NCBI RefSeq assembly: GCF_003269295.1
Contig: NZ_QLTT01000001.1
Location: forward strand, 1,383,635 to 1,447,634
Reading direction: 5' to 3'
Source: Lentzea atacamensis
GTDB taxonomy: Bacteria > Actinomycetota > Actinomycetes > Mycobacteriales > Pseudonocardiaceae
Length of the DNA stretch: 64,000 nt
Shown: positions 1 to 11,678 of the stretch, piece by piece
Layout of the letters: every line of letters begins with the position of its first letter
Position numbering within the stretch: position 1 is the stretch's first letter
Notes under the pieces: generated by a model
The model's database searches: none
Seen by the model: the letters and a program-made list of their open reading frames with translations, nothing else
What the model was told of the DNA's origin: nothing
Position numbers and translations under genes: made by a program

Positions 1-1
1 G

Positions 2-886
2 TCAGAAGGTCCAGGCGGCGTGCGCGCCCGGACCGACGACCAGCGTCGAGTTGCCGAGCCGCTGCACATGGCGCTCCGCCGCGTGGTTCAGCTCGAACTC
101 CACCCGCTTGAGCCCGGTCTGCCCCAGCGCCACCTCGTCGAGCCGGATCGTCACCCCGCCGCGCGACGCCACGACACCACCCGGCTCCGTCCGCACGAAG
201 AACCCGCCGGTCCGCAGCAGCGGCCTGGTCGTGGCGAGATCCCGCGCGGTCACCGCGATCCGGATGAAACTGATGTTGCGCATCAGCTTGTCCCGGTAGC
301 GCTCGGGGAGGTAGCGCTCGCGGGTCACGTCACCGGGGAAGCGCGCGGGACCCGTCTGGCTGCGCGGATCGGCGAAGTACTCGTCGCGGTACTCCATCGC
401 CCAGGCGCCGAACCTCTCGTACCGCTCGACCGGCAACAGCGCGTCGAACCACGGCACCGGCTTGTGGTCGCCGAAGTCGCGCGTCTGCAGGAAGTCGATC
501 GGCGTCACGCCGGAGGCGACGAGGCGGGCCTTCACCGTGTCGATGTCGCCGTCGCGTTCGGTCGAGAGAGCGAGGGCCGCCGAGCCCAGTTCACCGTCCT
601 GGCCGGCGATGTCACCGACGCCGAAGATCTCCAGGTAGGTCTCCTGGCCGCGCAGGTAGCGGCCGGTCCACTTCTCACCGCCGGCGCCGGTCGTCGTGCG
701 CACCTCGAAGTCCGCGAAGTCCCGCAGGTACGGGGAATGCTCGATGGCGTCCGCCGTGGCGCGGTCGAGCGTTCCCCGGGCGTGGTTGTAGTACAACAAC
801 TGCCGCTCCATCGCCTGCGCCGGCCCGGCACCGACCACGACCAGCAAGAGGGTCAGGATCATGCAGAACAAGCGTCGGTTCCCCAT
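2..886 (-). CDS. Secreted DUF5829-like protein
   Basis: A 294-residue protein with a clear signal peptide (residues 1-25, hydrophobic core then AQA before MERQ). The mature part looks like the DUF5829 family of actinobacterial secreted proteins, whose function is unknown; I see no catalytic motif. It starts with MERQLLYYNHARG, and the C-terminal half has beta-rich segments around RTGGFFVRTEPGG and GNSTLVVGPG. The ATG lies close to the divergent methyltransferase gene at 945, so the roughly 58-bp gap should hold both promoters. The family call comes from memory of the sequence pattern; the secretion call is direct. Confidence 0.6.
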   Translation of the reverse strand: MGNRRLFCMILTLLLVVVGAGPAQAMERQLLYYNHARGTLDRATADAIEHSPYLRDFADFEVRTTTGAGGEKWTGRYLRGQETYLEIFGVGDIAGQDGELGSAALALSTERDGDIDTVKARLVASGVTPIDFLQTRDFGDHKPVPWFDALLPVERYERFGAWAMEYRDEYFADPRSQTGPARFPGDVTRERYLPERYRDKLMRNISFIRIAVTARDLATTRPLLRTGGFFVRTEPGGVVASRGGVTIRLDEVALGQTGLKRVEFELNHAAERHVQRLGNSTLVVGPGAHAAWTF

Positions 887-944
887 GGAACGATCCTAGG
901 ACCGGGGCACTCAAGCCAGGCTCAAGTCGCACGAGGGGGACTTT

Positions 945-2009
945 GTGTTCGACACCGCACGGTGGACGGTTCTCGCGCCGCTGCTGCAGGCCGCCGGCGC
1001 GGGCCGCGACCTGCTCGACGACACGATCCGCCGGCTCACCCCCGAAGCCGTGACGCAGGTGGTGCTGAACGAGATCGGCGAGCACGGCGTCCGGCTCGAC
1101 CTGCACTTCGACGGACGCACCACGAGCCACCTGCGGACGGACGCCGACGTCGTGGTCTCGCTCAGCCTCACCGACGCCGTGCGCGGCCTGTACGGCACGG
1201 ACGAACGGCCGTGGCCGAGTCTCGCCGTGCGGACCGCGTTCGCCGAGCTCGACGAACGCGGCCCCGGCGCGTGGTTCGCGGGCCGCAAGGGCATCGCGCG
1301 GGACGTCCAGAGCCTGCTGTCCGCGCTCAAGCCGGGCAGGCAGGACCTCGGCGAGCTGTCCGTGACGTTCGGCTCGGACAAGTGGGGCGACCTGCACTGG
1401 TACACCCAGCACTACGAACGGCACTTCGCCCGCCTGCGCGACGAACCGGTGCGGGTGCTGGAGATCGGCATCGGTGGCTACGCCGACCCCGACTCCGGCG
1501 GAGCCTCGCTGCGGATGTGGCAGCGGTACTTCCGGCGCGGACTCGTGCACGGCCTCGACATCGCGGAGAAGAACGTCACCGGCCCGCGGATCATGACCGT
1601 GCGGGGCGACCAGTCCGACGCGGAGTTCCTCGGCAGGCTGGGCGAGGAACTCGGCCCGTTCGACGTGGTCATCGACGACGGCAGCCACCTCAACGAGCAC
1701 GTGCGGATCTCGTTCCACGCGCTGTTCCCGCACGTCCGGCCGGGCGGGCTCTATGTCGTCGAAGATCTGCAGACCGCGTACTGGCCGCGCTGGGGTGGCG
1801 ACCCCGAGGCGGGTCCCGGCACCTCGATGGGCATGCTCAAGTCCTTTGTGGACGGACTGAACCGGGCGGAGGTGCGCGACCCGCAGGGCGAGGGTTCGCA
1901 CCTGGAACGCGACATCAGCGGAATCTCGTTCCACCACAACATCGCGTTCGTCGAAAAAGGACTCAACGCCGAGGAGGGCGGGCCGGTCTTCCTGCGCACC
2001 CTCTTCTAG
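945..2009 (+). CDS. MycE-type sugar O-methyltransferase
   Basis: A 354-residue class I SAM-dependent methyltransferase of the MycE/mycinamicin sugar O-methyltransferase type, a family that methylates sugar hydroxyls on natural products in a metal-dependent way. An N-terminal helical/auxiliary domain (about 1-130) precedes a Rossmann domain starting at VLEIGIGG. The DDGSH stretch (Asp244, Asp245, His248) and the following VVEDLQTAYW (Glu273) match the acidic metal ligands and general-base histidine region of the family. The GTG start has a GAGGGGGA Shine-Dalgarno at 933-940. No glycosyltransferase or polyketide genes adjoin it, so the substrate is unknown. A strong hairpin follows the stop. 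Confidence 0.8.
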   Translation: MFDTARWTVLAPLLQAAGAGRDLLDDTIRRLTPEAVTQVVLNEIGEHGVRLDLHFDGRTTSHLRTDADVVVSLSLTDAVRGLYGTDERPWPSLAVRTAFAELDERGPGAWFAGRKGIARDVQSLLSALKPGRQDLGELSVTFGSDKWGDLHWYTQHYERHFARLRDEPVRVLEIGIGGYADPDSGGASLRMWQRYFRRGLVHGLDIAEKNVTGPRIMTVRGDQSDAEFLGRLGEELGPFDVVIDDGSHLNEHVRISFHALFPHVRPGGLYVVEDLQTAYWPRWGGDPEAGPGTSMGMLKSFVDGLNRAEVRDPQGEGSHLERDISGISFHHNIAFVEKGLNAEEGGPVFLRTLF

Positions 2010-2039
2010 AGCGCCGCGGGCGACGTGGACCCGCTGGAA

Positions 2040-2075
2040 CCCCGCTCCCAGGTCGAGGTCGACCTGGGAGCGGGG
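2040..2075. terminator. Bidirectional terminator hairpin
   Basis: Perfect 17-bp inverted repeat: CCCCGCTCCCAGGTCGA at 2040-2056 and its complement at 2059-2075. It sits between the stops of the convergent methyltransferase (+) and GH8 (-) genes. There is no T-run, which is usual for high-GC actinomycete terminators. Confidence 0.8.
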
Positions 2076-2089
2076 CGGAGTGACTCGGG

Positions 2090-3790
2090 TCAGGGCACCC
2101 AGTGGTTGCCGGTCACCGTGATCATCACCTGGAGCTGGATGCTCGACGCGAAGTAGTCGTCACCGCCGATCGGCGTCGCCAGCATCTTGTTCCACAACGC
2201 GTCCAGCCACGCCTGGCTGCCGGAATCGGTCGCGGCCGCCACCGCGAACGGCGCGGTGTACGCCGCCGAGACCTCACTGGAGAGCTGCGTGCCGTTCAGC
2301 TGGTAGCCGACCCGGATGTTGCCGGGATTGCCGCCGGTCTTGGACTTCACCCACGAGTTGAGCTTGCGGGCCGCCGCGAGCGATGTGGGGTCACCGCTGG
2401 TCACGGCATCCGCGCCGATTCGCCACGGCACCCGGCAGGCGTTCCACCAGTACTTGCCGTCGCCCAGCTCGTCCTCCAGCACCTTGCCCGCCGGCGGGCG
2501 TGGCGTGGAGTTCGTGTTCTCCACGAAGTCCGGCAGCAGTCCGGTGCCCGGCGCGAAGTTCTGCTGCATCCTGGTGATCAGGTTCTGGTGGGCGGTGCGG
2601 ATCGTGTCCCACGCCGAGTCGCCGGTCGCCTTGCGGAACGCGCGGAAGTGGTCGGCCATCCAGTCCGACGACCGGGTCACGTAGTAGCGCGGGTCCGAGC
2701 TGGTGGCCCAGTCGCCCGGCCGCAGCAGCTTCGTCGTCGGGTTGATCTCGCTGCGCTTGATGGCGTTGATGTGCCGGATCGCGAGCTCTTTGTAGTTGTA
2801 CGTGCCCGCGCTGCCCCACTGGCGGTCGGCGAGCAGCAGCCCGTACGCGACGTCCATGTCGCCGTCCGTCGCGGCGTCACCGCCGTTGACGCTGACGCAC
2901 CGGTCGTCCTGCTCGGCCGCCATCAGGTCGGGGTCGATCACCGACGGGTGGTCGATCTTCCACTTCACGAAGCCGTCGAAGATCCTCTTGGCGTCGGGGT
3001 CGGCACCCGCCATCGTGGCGACGATGACCATGCCGTAACCCTGCGCCTCGGCGACGTAGTCGTGGTCGGCGTCGGCCGCCAGCACCTGGGACCAGGCGCT
3101 GTTGCAGTTGTGCCTGAGGAACGCGGACTTCCAGCGCTGGTAGTAGTCGACCACGGCGGCGTCCAGAGTGGACGTGCTGCCGGACGGGCGCAGGATGCCG
3201 GCCGCGTAGGGCTGTTTCCTGCTGCCGAACGGGTAGCCGATGCCGGGCGTCGGTGGCGTGGTGGTGGTGGTGGTGGTGGTCGTCGTCGTCGTGGGCGGAG
3301 TCGTGCCGCCGGCCACGCCGTAGATCTCGAGTTCCCACAGCGAGTAGCCGTAGGGCGTTCCGCGTGCCGTGCCGTAGACCCGCACGTACCGGCCGGAACC
3401 GGACACGGTCAGGTCGTCGACCGCGCCGTCTCCGGTGGTGGTCGAGAAGATGTCACTCCACGCGGAGCCGTCAGGGGACGTCTGCACGCGGTACGCCCTG
3501 GCGTACGCGACCTCCCAGTTCAGCTTGACCCGGCTGATCGAGTGCGTCGAACCGAGATCGACCCGGAGCCACTCGGGATCGTGCCCTTCCACGGAGGCCC
3601 AGCGGGTCGACGTGCTGCCGTCGACCGCCTTGGCCGCCTCGAACCCGGAGCCCTCGATGGAGGACGCCAGGACCGTCTTGCCGCGGGAGACCAGTGGATC
3701 CGCCGCCGATGCACTGGTCATCCCTGCCACGACGAGGCCGAGCACGAGCCCGAACGCCGCTAACGCCCCTAAAGCCGATCTTCTGCCCAC
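2090..3790 (-). CDS. Secreted GH8 glycosidase with F5/8-type C domain
   Basis: About 566 residues from the GTG at 3790, chosen because GGAGG lies 7 nt upstream; a TTG at 3805 is the in-frame alternative. Order: signal peptide (to about 30, ending ASA-A), an F5/8 type C (discoidin/CBM32-like) beta-sandwich (about 35-160), a Thr/Pro linker with a run of twelve Thr, then a GH8 (alpha/alpha)6-barrel. GH8 marks are EAQGYGM and the signature ATDGDMDVAYGLLLADRQWG. The family contains endoglucanases, chitosanases, lichenases and xylan-active enzymes; substrate cannot be fixed from sequence. The discoidin domain would bind glycan or cell wall outside the cell. Confidence 0.85.
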   Translation of the reverse strand: MGRRSALGALAAFGLVLGLVVAGMTSASAADPLVSRGKTVLASSIEGSGFEAAKAVDGSTSTRWASVEGHDPEWLRVDLGSTHSISRVKLNWEVAYARAYRVQTSPDGSAWSDIFSTTTGDGAVDDLTVSGSGRYVRVYGTARGTPYGYSLWELEIYGVAGGTTPPTTTTTTTTTTTTPPTPGIGYPFGSRKQPYAAGILRPSGSTSTLDAAVVDYYQRWKSAFLRHNCNSAWSQVLAADADHDYVAEAQGYGMVIVATMAGADPDAKRIFDGFVKWKIDHPSVIDPDLMAAEQDDRCVSVNGGDAATDGDMDVAYGLLLADRQWGSAGTYNYKELAIRHINAIKRSEINPTTKLLRPGDWATSSDPRYYVTRSSDWMADHFRAFRKATGDSAWDTIRTAHQNLITRMQQNFAPGTGLLPDFVENTNSTPRPPAGKVLEDELGDGKYWWNACRVPWRIGADAVTSGDPTSLAAARKLNSWVKSKTGGNPGNIRVGYQLNGTQLSSEVSAAYTAPFAVAAATDSGSQAWLDALWNKMLATPIGGDDYFASSIQLQVMITVTGNHWVP

Positions 3791-3806
3791 GATCGCCTCC
3801 GGCAAT

Positions 3807-3838
3807 TGGTTAACAAACCATCCAATGCGAGTGGATGG
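3807..3838. promoter_or_regulatory. Inverted repeats upstream of GH8 gene
   Basis: Two adjacent palindromes lie just upstream of the GH8 start: TGGTTAACAAACCA (3807-3820) and CCATCC-9 nt-GGATGG (3818-3838). They fall where a regulator of a secreted glycosidase gene would bind. The regulator is unknown and the sites are predicted only from symmetry. Confidence 0.35.
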
Positions 3839-3936
3839 CGACCGTAAGCGCGGGAGACGCCGCAGACAAGAGGTATTGACCAGTTACCACCTGCGAAAAC
3901 GGTTACAAACAGCAGCACTGCTCGATCGGACAGCGG

Positions 3937-4776
3937 CTAGGCCCAAACCTCACGGACCGCCTCGGCGATCGAGGCGGCCTGCTTCCTGCCCGCCTCGGCG
4001 GCGGGCCTGCGCCTGGCCGGATCCAGCAGGTTCGGCCCGATCGCGGCCAGCGCGGCCCGGTCGGGGCTCACCACGACGGACGGCACGCCCAGCCGGGCGG
4101 CCTGCGCTCCCGGTGTCGCCGCCCGGCTGGCCGCACGGGTCAGCGGTGCCACGACCACGACCCGCGAGCACCCGGCGGCGAGATCGACGTTGGCCGCGGA
4201 CCGCATGCCGCCGTCCATGTACCGGTGGCCGTCGATCGTCACGGGCGGCCACACCAGCGGCACCGCACAGCTCGACGCCACGGCCTTCACCAGCGGTACC
4301 CCGCTGTCGCGGTCGAACGCGACGAACCTGCCGTCCGCGGTGTCGACGGCGGTGACCTTCAGCGGGCGGTCCGGCCAGTCCTGAATGGACAGGCGGTGCT
4401 TGAACACCTCCAGCCGCGACTCCTCCGACGGCGTGCGGGCCTTCACCGCGGCCCTGCCCAGCCGTGCCCGCTTCCGCGCGGGAGATCCGGGCATCACGTA
4501 GGACAGCGCGTAGCGGACCAGCATCCACGTGGTCAGGCGGGCCGGGATCTCCCCGTCGGGCGGCAACAGCTGACCCGCGTACAGGTCGGCGAGCGGGACA
4601 CCGCCCGCCAACTGCGTGGCCACCACGGACCCGGCGGACGTCCCCACGAACAGGTCCGCATCTGTCAGGTCGACGCCCGCTTCTGCAAGTCCGTGCAGAA
4701 TCCCTGTCTCCCAAGCGATTCCGGTGACACCACCGCCACCCAGCACCAACGCCCGTTTCCCGGTCACGGAGTCCAT
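3937..4776 (-). CDS. Patatin-like phospholipase family protein
   Basis: A 279-residue cytosolic protein starting MDSVTGKRALVLGGGGVTGIAWE. The ATG at 4776 is preferred because upstream in-frame codons run into the metH leader. It has all patatin hallmarks: the Gly-rich oxyanion-hole loop GGGGVTG, the nucleophile elbow GTSAGS (Ser of the Ser-Asp dyad) and DGGM with the catalytic Asp. Expected activity is lipid acyl hydrolysis. It is divergent from metH; no partner gene suggests a specific role. Confidence 0.85.
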   Translation of the reverse strand: MDSVTGKRALVLGGGGVTGIAWETGILHGLAEAGVDLTDADLFVGTSAGSVVATQLAGGVPLADLYAGQLLPPDGEIPARLTTWMLVRYALSYVMPGSPARKRARLGRAAVKARTPSEESRLEVFKHRLSIQDWPDRPLKVTAVDTADGRFVAFDRDSGVPLVKAVASSCAVPLVWPPVTIDGHRYMDGGMRSAANVDLAAGCSRVVVVAPLTRAASRAATPGAQAARLGVPSVVVSPDRAALAAIGPNLLDPARRRPAAEAGRKQAASIAEAVREVWA

Positions 4777-4832
4777 CCTAAGAAGTGAGACGGCTTCCTG
4801 CCCCATGGTCGTCCTTGGTAGCCTTGAACGCG

Positions 4833-4905
4833 AGGCCGAGAAGCGCTGCAACGGGCCCTGGAGCCCGCCACGCTCGGCCTTGCACCACCACGAACAAGGG
4901 CGCTT
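4833..4905 (+). promoter_or_regulatory. S-adenosylhomocysteine (SAH) riboswitch, metH leader
   Basis: The leader folds as the SAH (ahcY-motif) riboswitch. P1 pairs AGGCCGAG (4833-4840) with CTCGGCCT (4873-4880). AAGCGC (4841-4846) pairs with GCGCTT (4900-4905) as the pseudoknot helix. CGGGC (4852-4856) pairs with GCCCG (4863-4867) as the internal hairpin. The linker TGCAACGGG and the CCACGCTCGG segment match my memory of the consensus. SAH riboswitches are genetic ON switches on SAH-recycling genes, including metH, so placement fits function. The element ends about 10 nt before the metH Shine-Dalgarno, suggesting translational control. The pairings are seen; the family call rests on remembered consensus. 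Confidence 0.85.
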
Positions 4906-4925
4906 CCGACTTTTCGGGAGCGCGC

Positions 4926-8498
<3,573 letters not shown>

Positions 8499-8512
8499 TG
8501 TTCCCGTAACGT

Positions 8513-8524
8513 GAAAGCGCTTCC
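8513..8524. promoter_or_regulatory. Candidate LacI-type operator (GAAAGCGCTTCC)
   Basis: A near-palindrome GAAAGCGCTTCC with the central CG typical of LacI-family operators. It sits in the 128-bp gap between metH and the sugar-binding lipoprotein gene. The same core recurs before both PQQ-type sugar dehydrogenase genes at 58367 and 61424, so one regulator may control all three. No LacI-family gene is present in the window. Confidence 0.45.
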
Positions 8525-8626
8525 CGTTATTGGCAGGCGTCATCCCGATTTGGCACCGAGCGATGTAGCATCGGCCGCTCTGGAGAGATCACTCACCCGT
8601 CTTCTCGAGCGAGCCCGAGGTCATCC

Positions 8627-9661
8627 ATGCGAGCTGCGGCGCTGGCGCTGAGTCTGGTGCTGTTATCCGGGTGCGGTGGCGCCGCGAAGTCCGACGCGCT
8701 GCCGCACGTGGGATTCGTCGTCAAGAGGACCGGTGGTTCCTTCGCCCAGGAGATGACCAGCGGGTTTCACGAGGGTGTCGGCCGCATCGGCGGTGTCAGC
8801 GCCACCGTGACCGGGCCGCCCGGCCAGGACGGGCACAAGGAAGTCGAGTTGTTCGCCGATTTGACGCTCGCCGCGAAAGGCGGAATCGCGGTCGCCACGT
8901 CCGAACCCGCGCTGATGGCGCCCGCCATCGGGGACGCGCTCGGCCAGCACGTCGCCGTGGTCGGCGTGGACATGCGACTCACCGCGAGTTCCGGCGTGAA
9001 ACTGCACATCGGTAACGACAACTACGAACTCGGCGAAAAGCTGGCTGACGAGTTGATGCGCCGATTGCCCCCGGACGCGACCGGAACAGTGGTGCTGGGA
9101 AACACCTCGCCGGGACTCGCCGGGTTCGACGACCGGGCAGAAGGCATTCGGGGGCGATTTGCCGAGAAGCTACCGGGAGTATTGGTGCTGGGGCCGTTCG
9201 ACACGCAACGTGACGATGAAGCGAATCGTGACGCGTGGCGCCGGCTCGTGGCCGCGAACCCGGACGCACTGGCGTTCGTTGGGACCGGTGACTGCGACGG
9301 GGTGAACCTCGCAGCGATCAAGACCGAGAAGTCGGCGAGGTGGCTGGTGGGCGGTTTCGGGGTCGACCCGAGAACGTTGCAGGCGGTGCGGGACGGGGCC
9401 ATGGTGGCGACGATCTCGCCTGAGCACTACCTCAAGGGCGCTGTGGCGGGCTGGCTGCTCGCGCGGCACGCGACAGGTGCTGAGCGGTTACCCGAGGGCT
9501 GGGTCGAGACACCGGGGCTGACGGTGACCACCGCGAACCTCGAGCAGATCCTGCACCGGCAGGAGTCGGAGAAGGCGCGCAGGGCGTTCTTCCAGCCGCA
9601 GATCGACACCTTCGTCGAGGACCCGGCGAGCTGGGTGCGACCGTTGGAGCAGGCACGGTGA
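8627..9661 (+). CDS. Periplasmic-binding-protein-like lipoprotein (sugar-type)
   Basis: A 344-residue lipoprotein (lipobox LLSGC near residue 16) with a type I periplasmic-binding-protein fold resembling ABC sugar-binding proteins: HVGFVVKRTGGSFAQEMTSGF, then ADLTLAAKGGIAVATSEPA, then the hinge/second lobe VLGNTSPGLAGFDDRAEGI. There are no ABC permease or ATPase genes nearby. Its stop overlaps the GTG of the GGDEF-EAL gene (GTGA), so the two are translationally coupled. Inference: it captures a ligand at the membrane and signals through the partner rather than feeding a transporter. A LacI-type site lies upstream. Confidence 0.75.
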   Translation: MRAAALALSLVLLSGCGGAAKSDALPHVGFVVKRTGGSFAQEMTSGFHEGVGRIGGVSATVTGPPGQDGHKEVELFADLTLAAKGGIAVATSEPALMAPAIGDALGQHVAVVGVDMRLTASSGVKLHIGNDNYELGEKLADELMRRLPPDATGTVVLGNTSPGLAGFDDRAEGIRGRFAEKLPGVLVLGPFDTQRDDEANRDAWRRLVAANPDALAFVGTGDCDGVNLAAIKTEKSARWLVGGFGVDPRTLQAVRDGAMVATISPEHYLKGAVAGWLLARHATGAERLPEGWVETPGLTVTTANLEQILHRQESEKARRAFFQPQIDTFVEDPASWVRPLEQAR

Positions 9662-11580
9662 GGCTTTGGGAGGGCCGCGCCACCGCACGGGTGGCGACGG
9701 CAGGGCTGACGACCGGGCTGCTGGCCCTGGCGGGACTGGCGCTGTGGAGCAGCGTCAGCGCGCAGGCGACCACCGCACACGTGCGGCAGCTCAACGACTC
9801 CAGCGAGCGGTGGAGCCGCGTGCTGGAGCACATCGACATCGCCGACAACGCGTTGCGGGACCTGCAGGTCGCCCGCACACCGCAGACCGTCGAGCCGTTG
9901 CAGAACTCGGTCGGCTCCGCACGTGGTGAGCTGGAGTGGCTGCGCACTCAGGGCCAGCCCGACGACATCGCGGAAGCCACCAAGCTGCTGCCGCTGTACG
10001 ACCAGACCTCGGACATGCTGCGCAAGGTGATCGCGGGCCAGGACCCGCTGCAGGCCGACCAGGCGAACCTCGCGCACTCGTCGTTGCGCCGCCAGATCTC
10101 CTCGACGATCGGCGACAAGCGCCTCGACACCACCGAGTACCTGCGGACCGCCGACGAGAAGAACTCGAGGCTGCGGGTCGCCCAGATCATCGCGTTCGTG
10201 CTGGACGCGTTCCTCGTGGCGCTGTTCGGCATGGTGCTGCTCGGCCATCGCCGCAAGATCCTGCGCCAGGCCGCCAAGAACGAGCACGAGGCCCACCACG
10301 ACGCCCTGACCGGGCTGGCCAACCGGACGCTGCTCGCGCGCCGGATGGAACAGGCCGTCACCAAGGCGTGCAAGAAGAACGAGCCGCTTGCCCTGCTCAT
10401 CGTGGACCTCGACCGGTTCAAGGAGGTCAACGACTCGCTCGGGCACCACTCCGGTGACCTGCTGCTGCGTCAGGTGGCCAACCGCCTGTCGTGGGCGGTG
10501 CGGGACACGGACCTGGTGGCGCGGCTGGGCGGCGACGAGTTCGCCGTGCTGCTGCCCGGCGTCGGCTCGGCGGACAACGCCCGCATGGTCGCGGACAAGA
10601 TCCTCTCCGCGCTGGCCATGCCGGTCACGCTGGAGGGCCTGGAGCTGGAGATCGCGGGCAGCGTCGGTGTCGCCATGTGTCCCGTGGACTCGATGGACGG
10701 CCACGAGCTGTTGCGGCACGCGGACATCGCGATGTACGCGGCCAAGCGCGACAAGTCCGGTGTGGCCGTCTACGACGCACGCCTGCACGAGCGGGGCGCG
10801 TCCCAGCTCACCGCCGTCACGGAACTGCGCCACGCGATCGACCGCGGCGAGCTGTTCCTGCACTACCAGCCCAAGGCCCTGGCCGACACGGGCGCGGTGT
10901 GCGGCGTCGAGGCGCTGGCCCGCTGGCAGCACCCGACGCGCGGCCTCGTGCGCCCCGACGAGTTCATCCCGGTCGCCGAGGAGAACGGCCTCATCGAGCC
11001 GTTGACCCGCTACGTGATCGACGCCGCGCTACGCCAGTGCCGTGCCTGGCAGGACGCGGGCTGGGAGGTCCCGGTCTCGGTCAACGTGGGCGCGGCGTGC
11101 CTGCTGCACGCCGAGTTCCCCGGTGACGTCGCCGACCTGATCAAGCGCCACGGCCTGCCCGCTCGCCTGCTGACGCTGGAGATCACCGAGTCGGCGATCA
11201 TCTCCGACCCGGACCGCGCGGTGGAGGTGCTGCGGGGCCTGACCGAGCTCGGGGTGCGGCTGTCCATCGACGACTTCGGCACCGGCTACTCGTCGATCTC
11301 CTACCTGCGCAGCATGCGCGTGCACGAGATGAAGCTCGACCGTTCGTTCGTCACGCACATGTGCACCGACGCTGGTGACAGCGCTATCGTGCACGCGCTG
11401 GTGGCTCTGGCCCGGAACTTCGGTCTGCAGGCCGTTGCCGAGGGTGTCGAGGACCAGGACACCTGGACGGCTTTGGCCGAGGCCGGCTGCGACGTCGTCC
11501 AGGGGTACTTCCTCAGCGAGCCGTTGCCCGCCGAGGAAGTCGTTTCCTGGCTGGGAGATCGGGCGGCGGCTCACGCGTAG
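9658..11580 (+). CDS. Membrane GGDEF-EAL bifunctional c-di-GMP enzyme
   Basis: 640 residues: TM1 about 12-34, a helical extracytoplasmic domain (about 35-172), TM2 about 174-197, GGDEF, then EAL. GGDEF is intact at 291-295, with an inhibitory I-site RDTD at 282-285 at the canonical five-residue spacing. EAL is intact at 418-420, followed by DDFGTGYSS and KLDRSFV. Both diguanylate cyclase and phosphodiesterase activities are therefore possible, with product inhibition of the cyclase. The GTG start overlaps the stop of the binding-protein gene, so the lipoprotein is the likely ligand-sensing partner of the outer domain. A stem-loop element follows the stop directly. Confidence 0.9.
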   Translation: MRLWEGRATARVATAGLTTGLLALAGLALWSSVSAQATTAHVRQLNDSSERWSRVLEHIDIADNALRDLQVARTPQTVEPLQNSVGSARGELEWLRTQGQPDDIAEATKLLPLYDQTSDMLRKVIAGQDPLQADQANLAHSSLRRQISSTIGDKRLDTTEYLRTADEKNSRLRVAQIIAFVLDAFLVALFGMVLLGHRRKILRQAAKNEHEAHHDALTGLANRTLLARRMEQAVTKACKKNEPLALLIVDLDRFKEVNDSLGHHSGDLLLRQVANRLSWAVRDTDLVARLGGDEFAVLLPGVGSADNARMVADKILSALAMPVTLEGLELEIAGSVGVAMCPVDSMDGHELLRHADIAMYAAKRDKSGVAVYDARLHERGASQLTAVTELRHAIDRGELFLHYQPKALADTGAVCGVEALARWQHPTRGLVRPDEFIPVAEENGLIEPLTRYVIDAALRQCRAWQDAGWEVPVSVNVGAACLLHAEFPGDVADLIKRHGLPARLLTLEITESAIISDPDRAVEVLRGLTELGVRLSIDDFGTGYSSISYLRSMRVHEMKLDRSFVTHMCTDAGDSAIVHALVALARNFGLQAVAEGVEDQDTWTALAEAGCDVVQGYFLSEPLPAEEVVSWLGDRAAAHA

Positions 11581-11678
11581 TGCGGTGAGCACTAACCTTT
11601 GCCGCGTCTTTCGCCCCTCAGACGGGTGCATCGCGGTGCTGAGCGGTGAAAGACGCGGTGAAGATCGTGGTCACCGCA
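11581..11678. repeat. Nested stem-loop element, copy A
   Basis: Three nested inverted repeats. Outer: TGCGGTGAGCAC (11581-11592) with GTGGTCACCGCA (11667-11678), 11 of 12 paired. Middle: CCGCGTCTTTC (11602-11612) with GAAAGACGCGG (11648-11658), perfect. Inner: CTCAG (11617-11621) with CTGAG (11639-11643). The loop region has CAGACGGGTGCATCG, shared exactly with copy B at 30677-30785, although the arm sequences differ. It occupies the gap between two converging genes, and its right arm includes the APH-like stop codon, so it may terminate both. A dispersed palindromic repeat or structured RNA is also possible. Confidence 0.6.

Noticed and set aside
20-2083. A 687-codon open frame on the plus strand
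   Set aside because: It is antisense to the DUF5829-like gene and out of frame with the methyltransferase; Arg/Pro/Gly-rich composition without domains, typical of high-GC shadow frames.
4785-4925. N-terminal extension of metH
   Set aside because: It would translate the riboswitch; MetH homology begins at the GTG at 4926, which has its own ribosome site.
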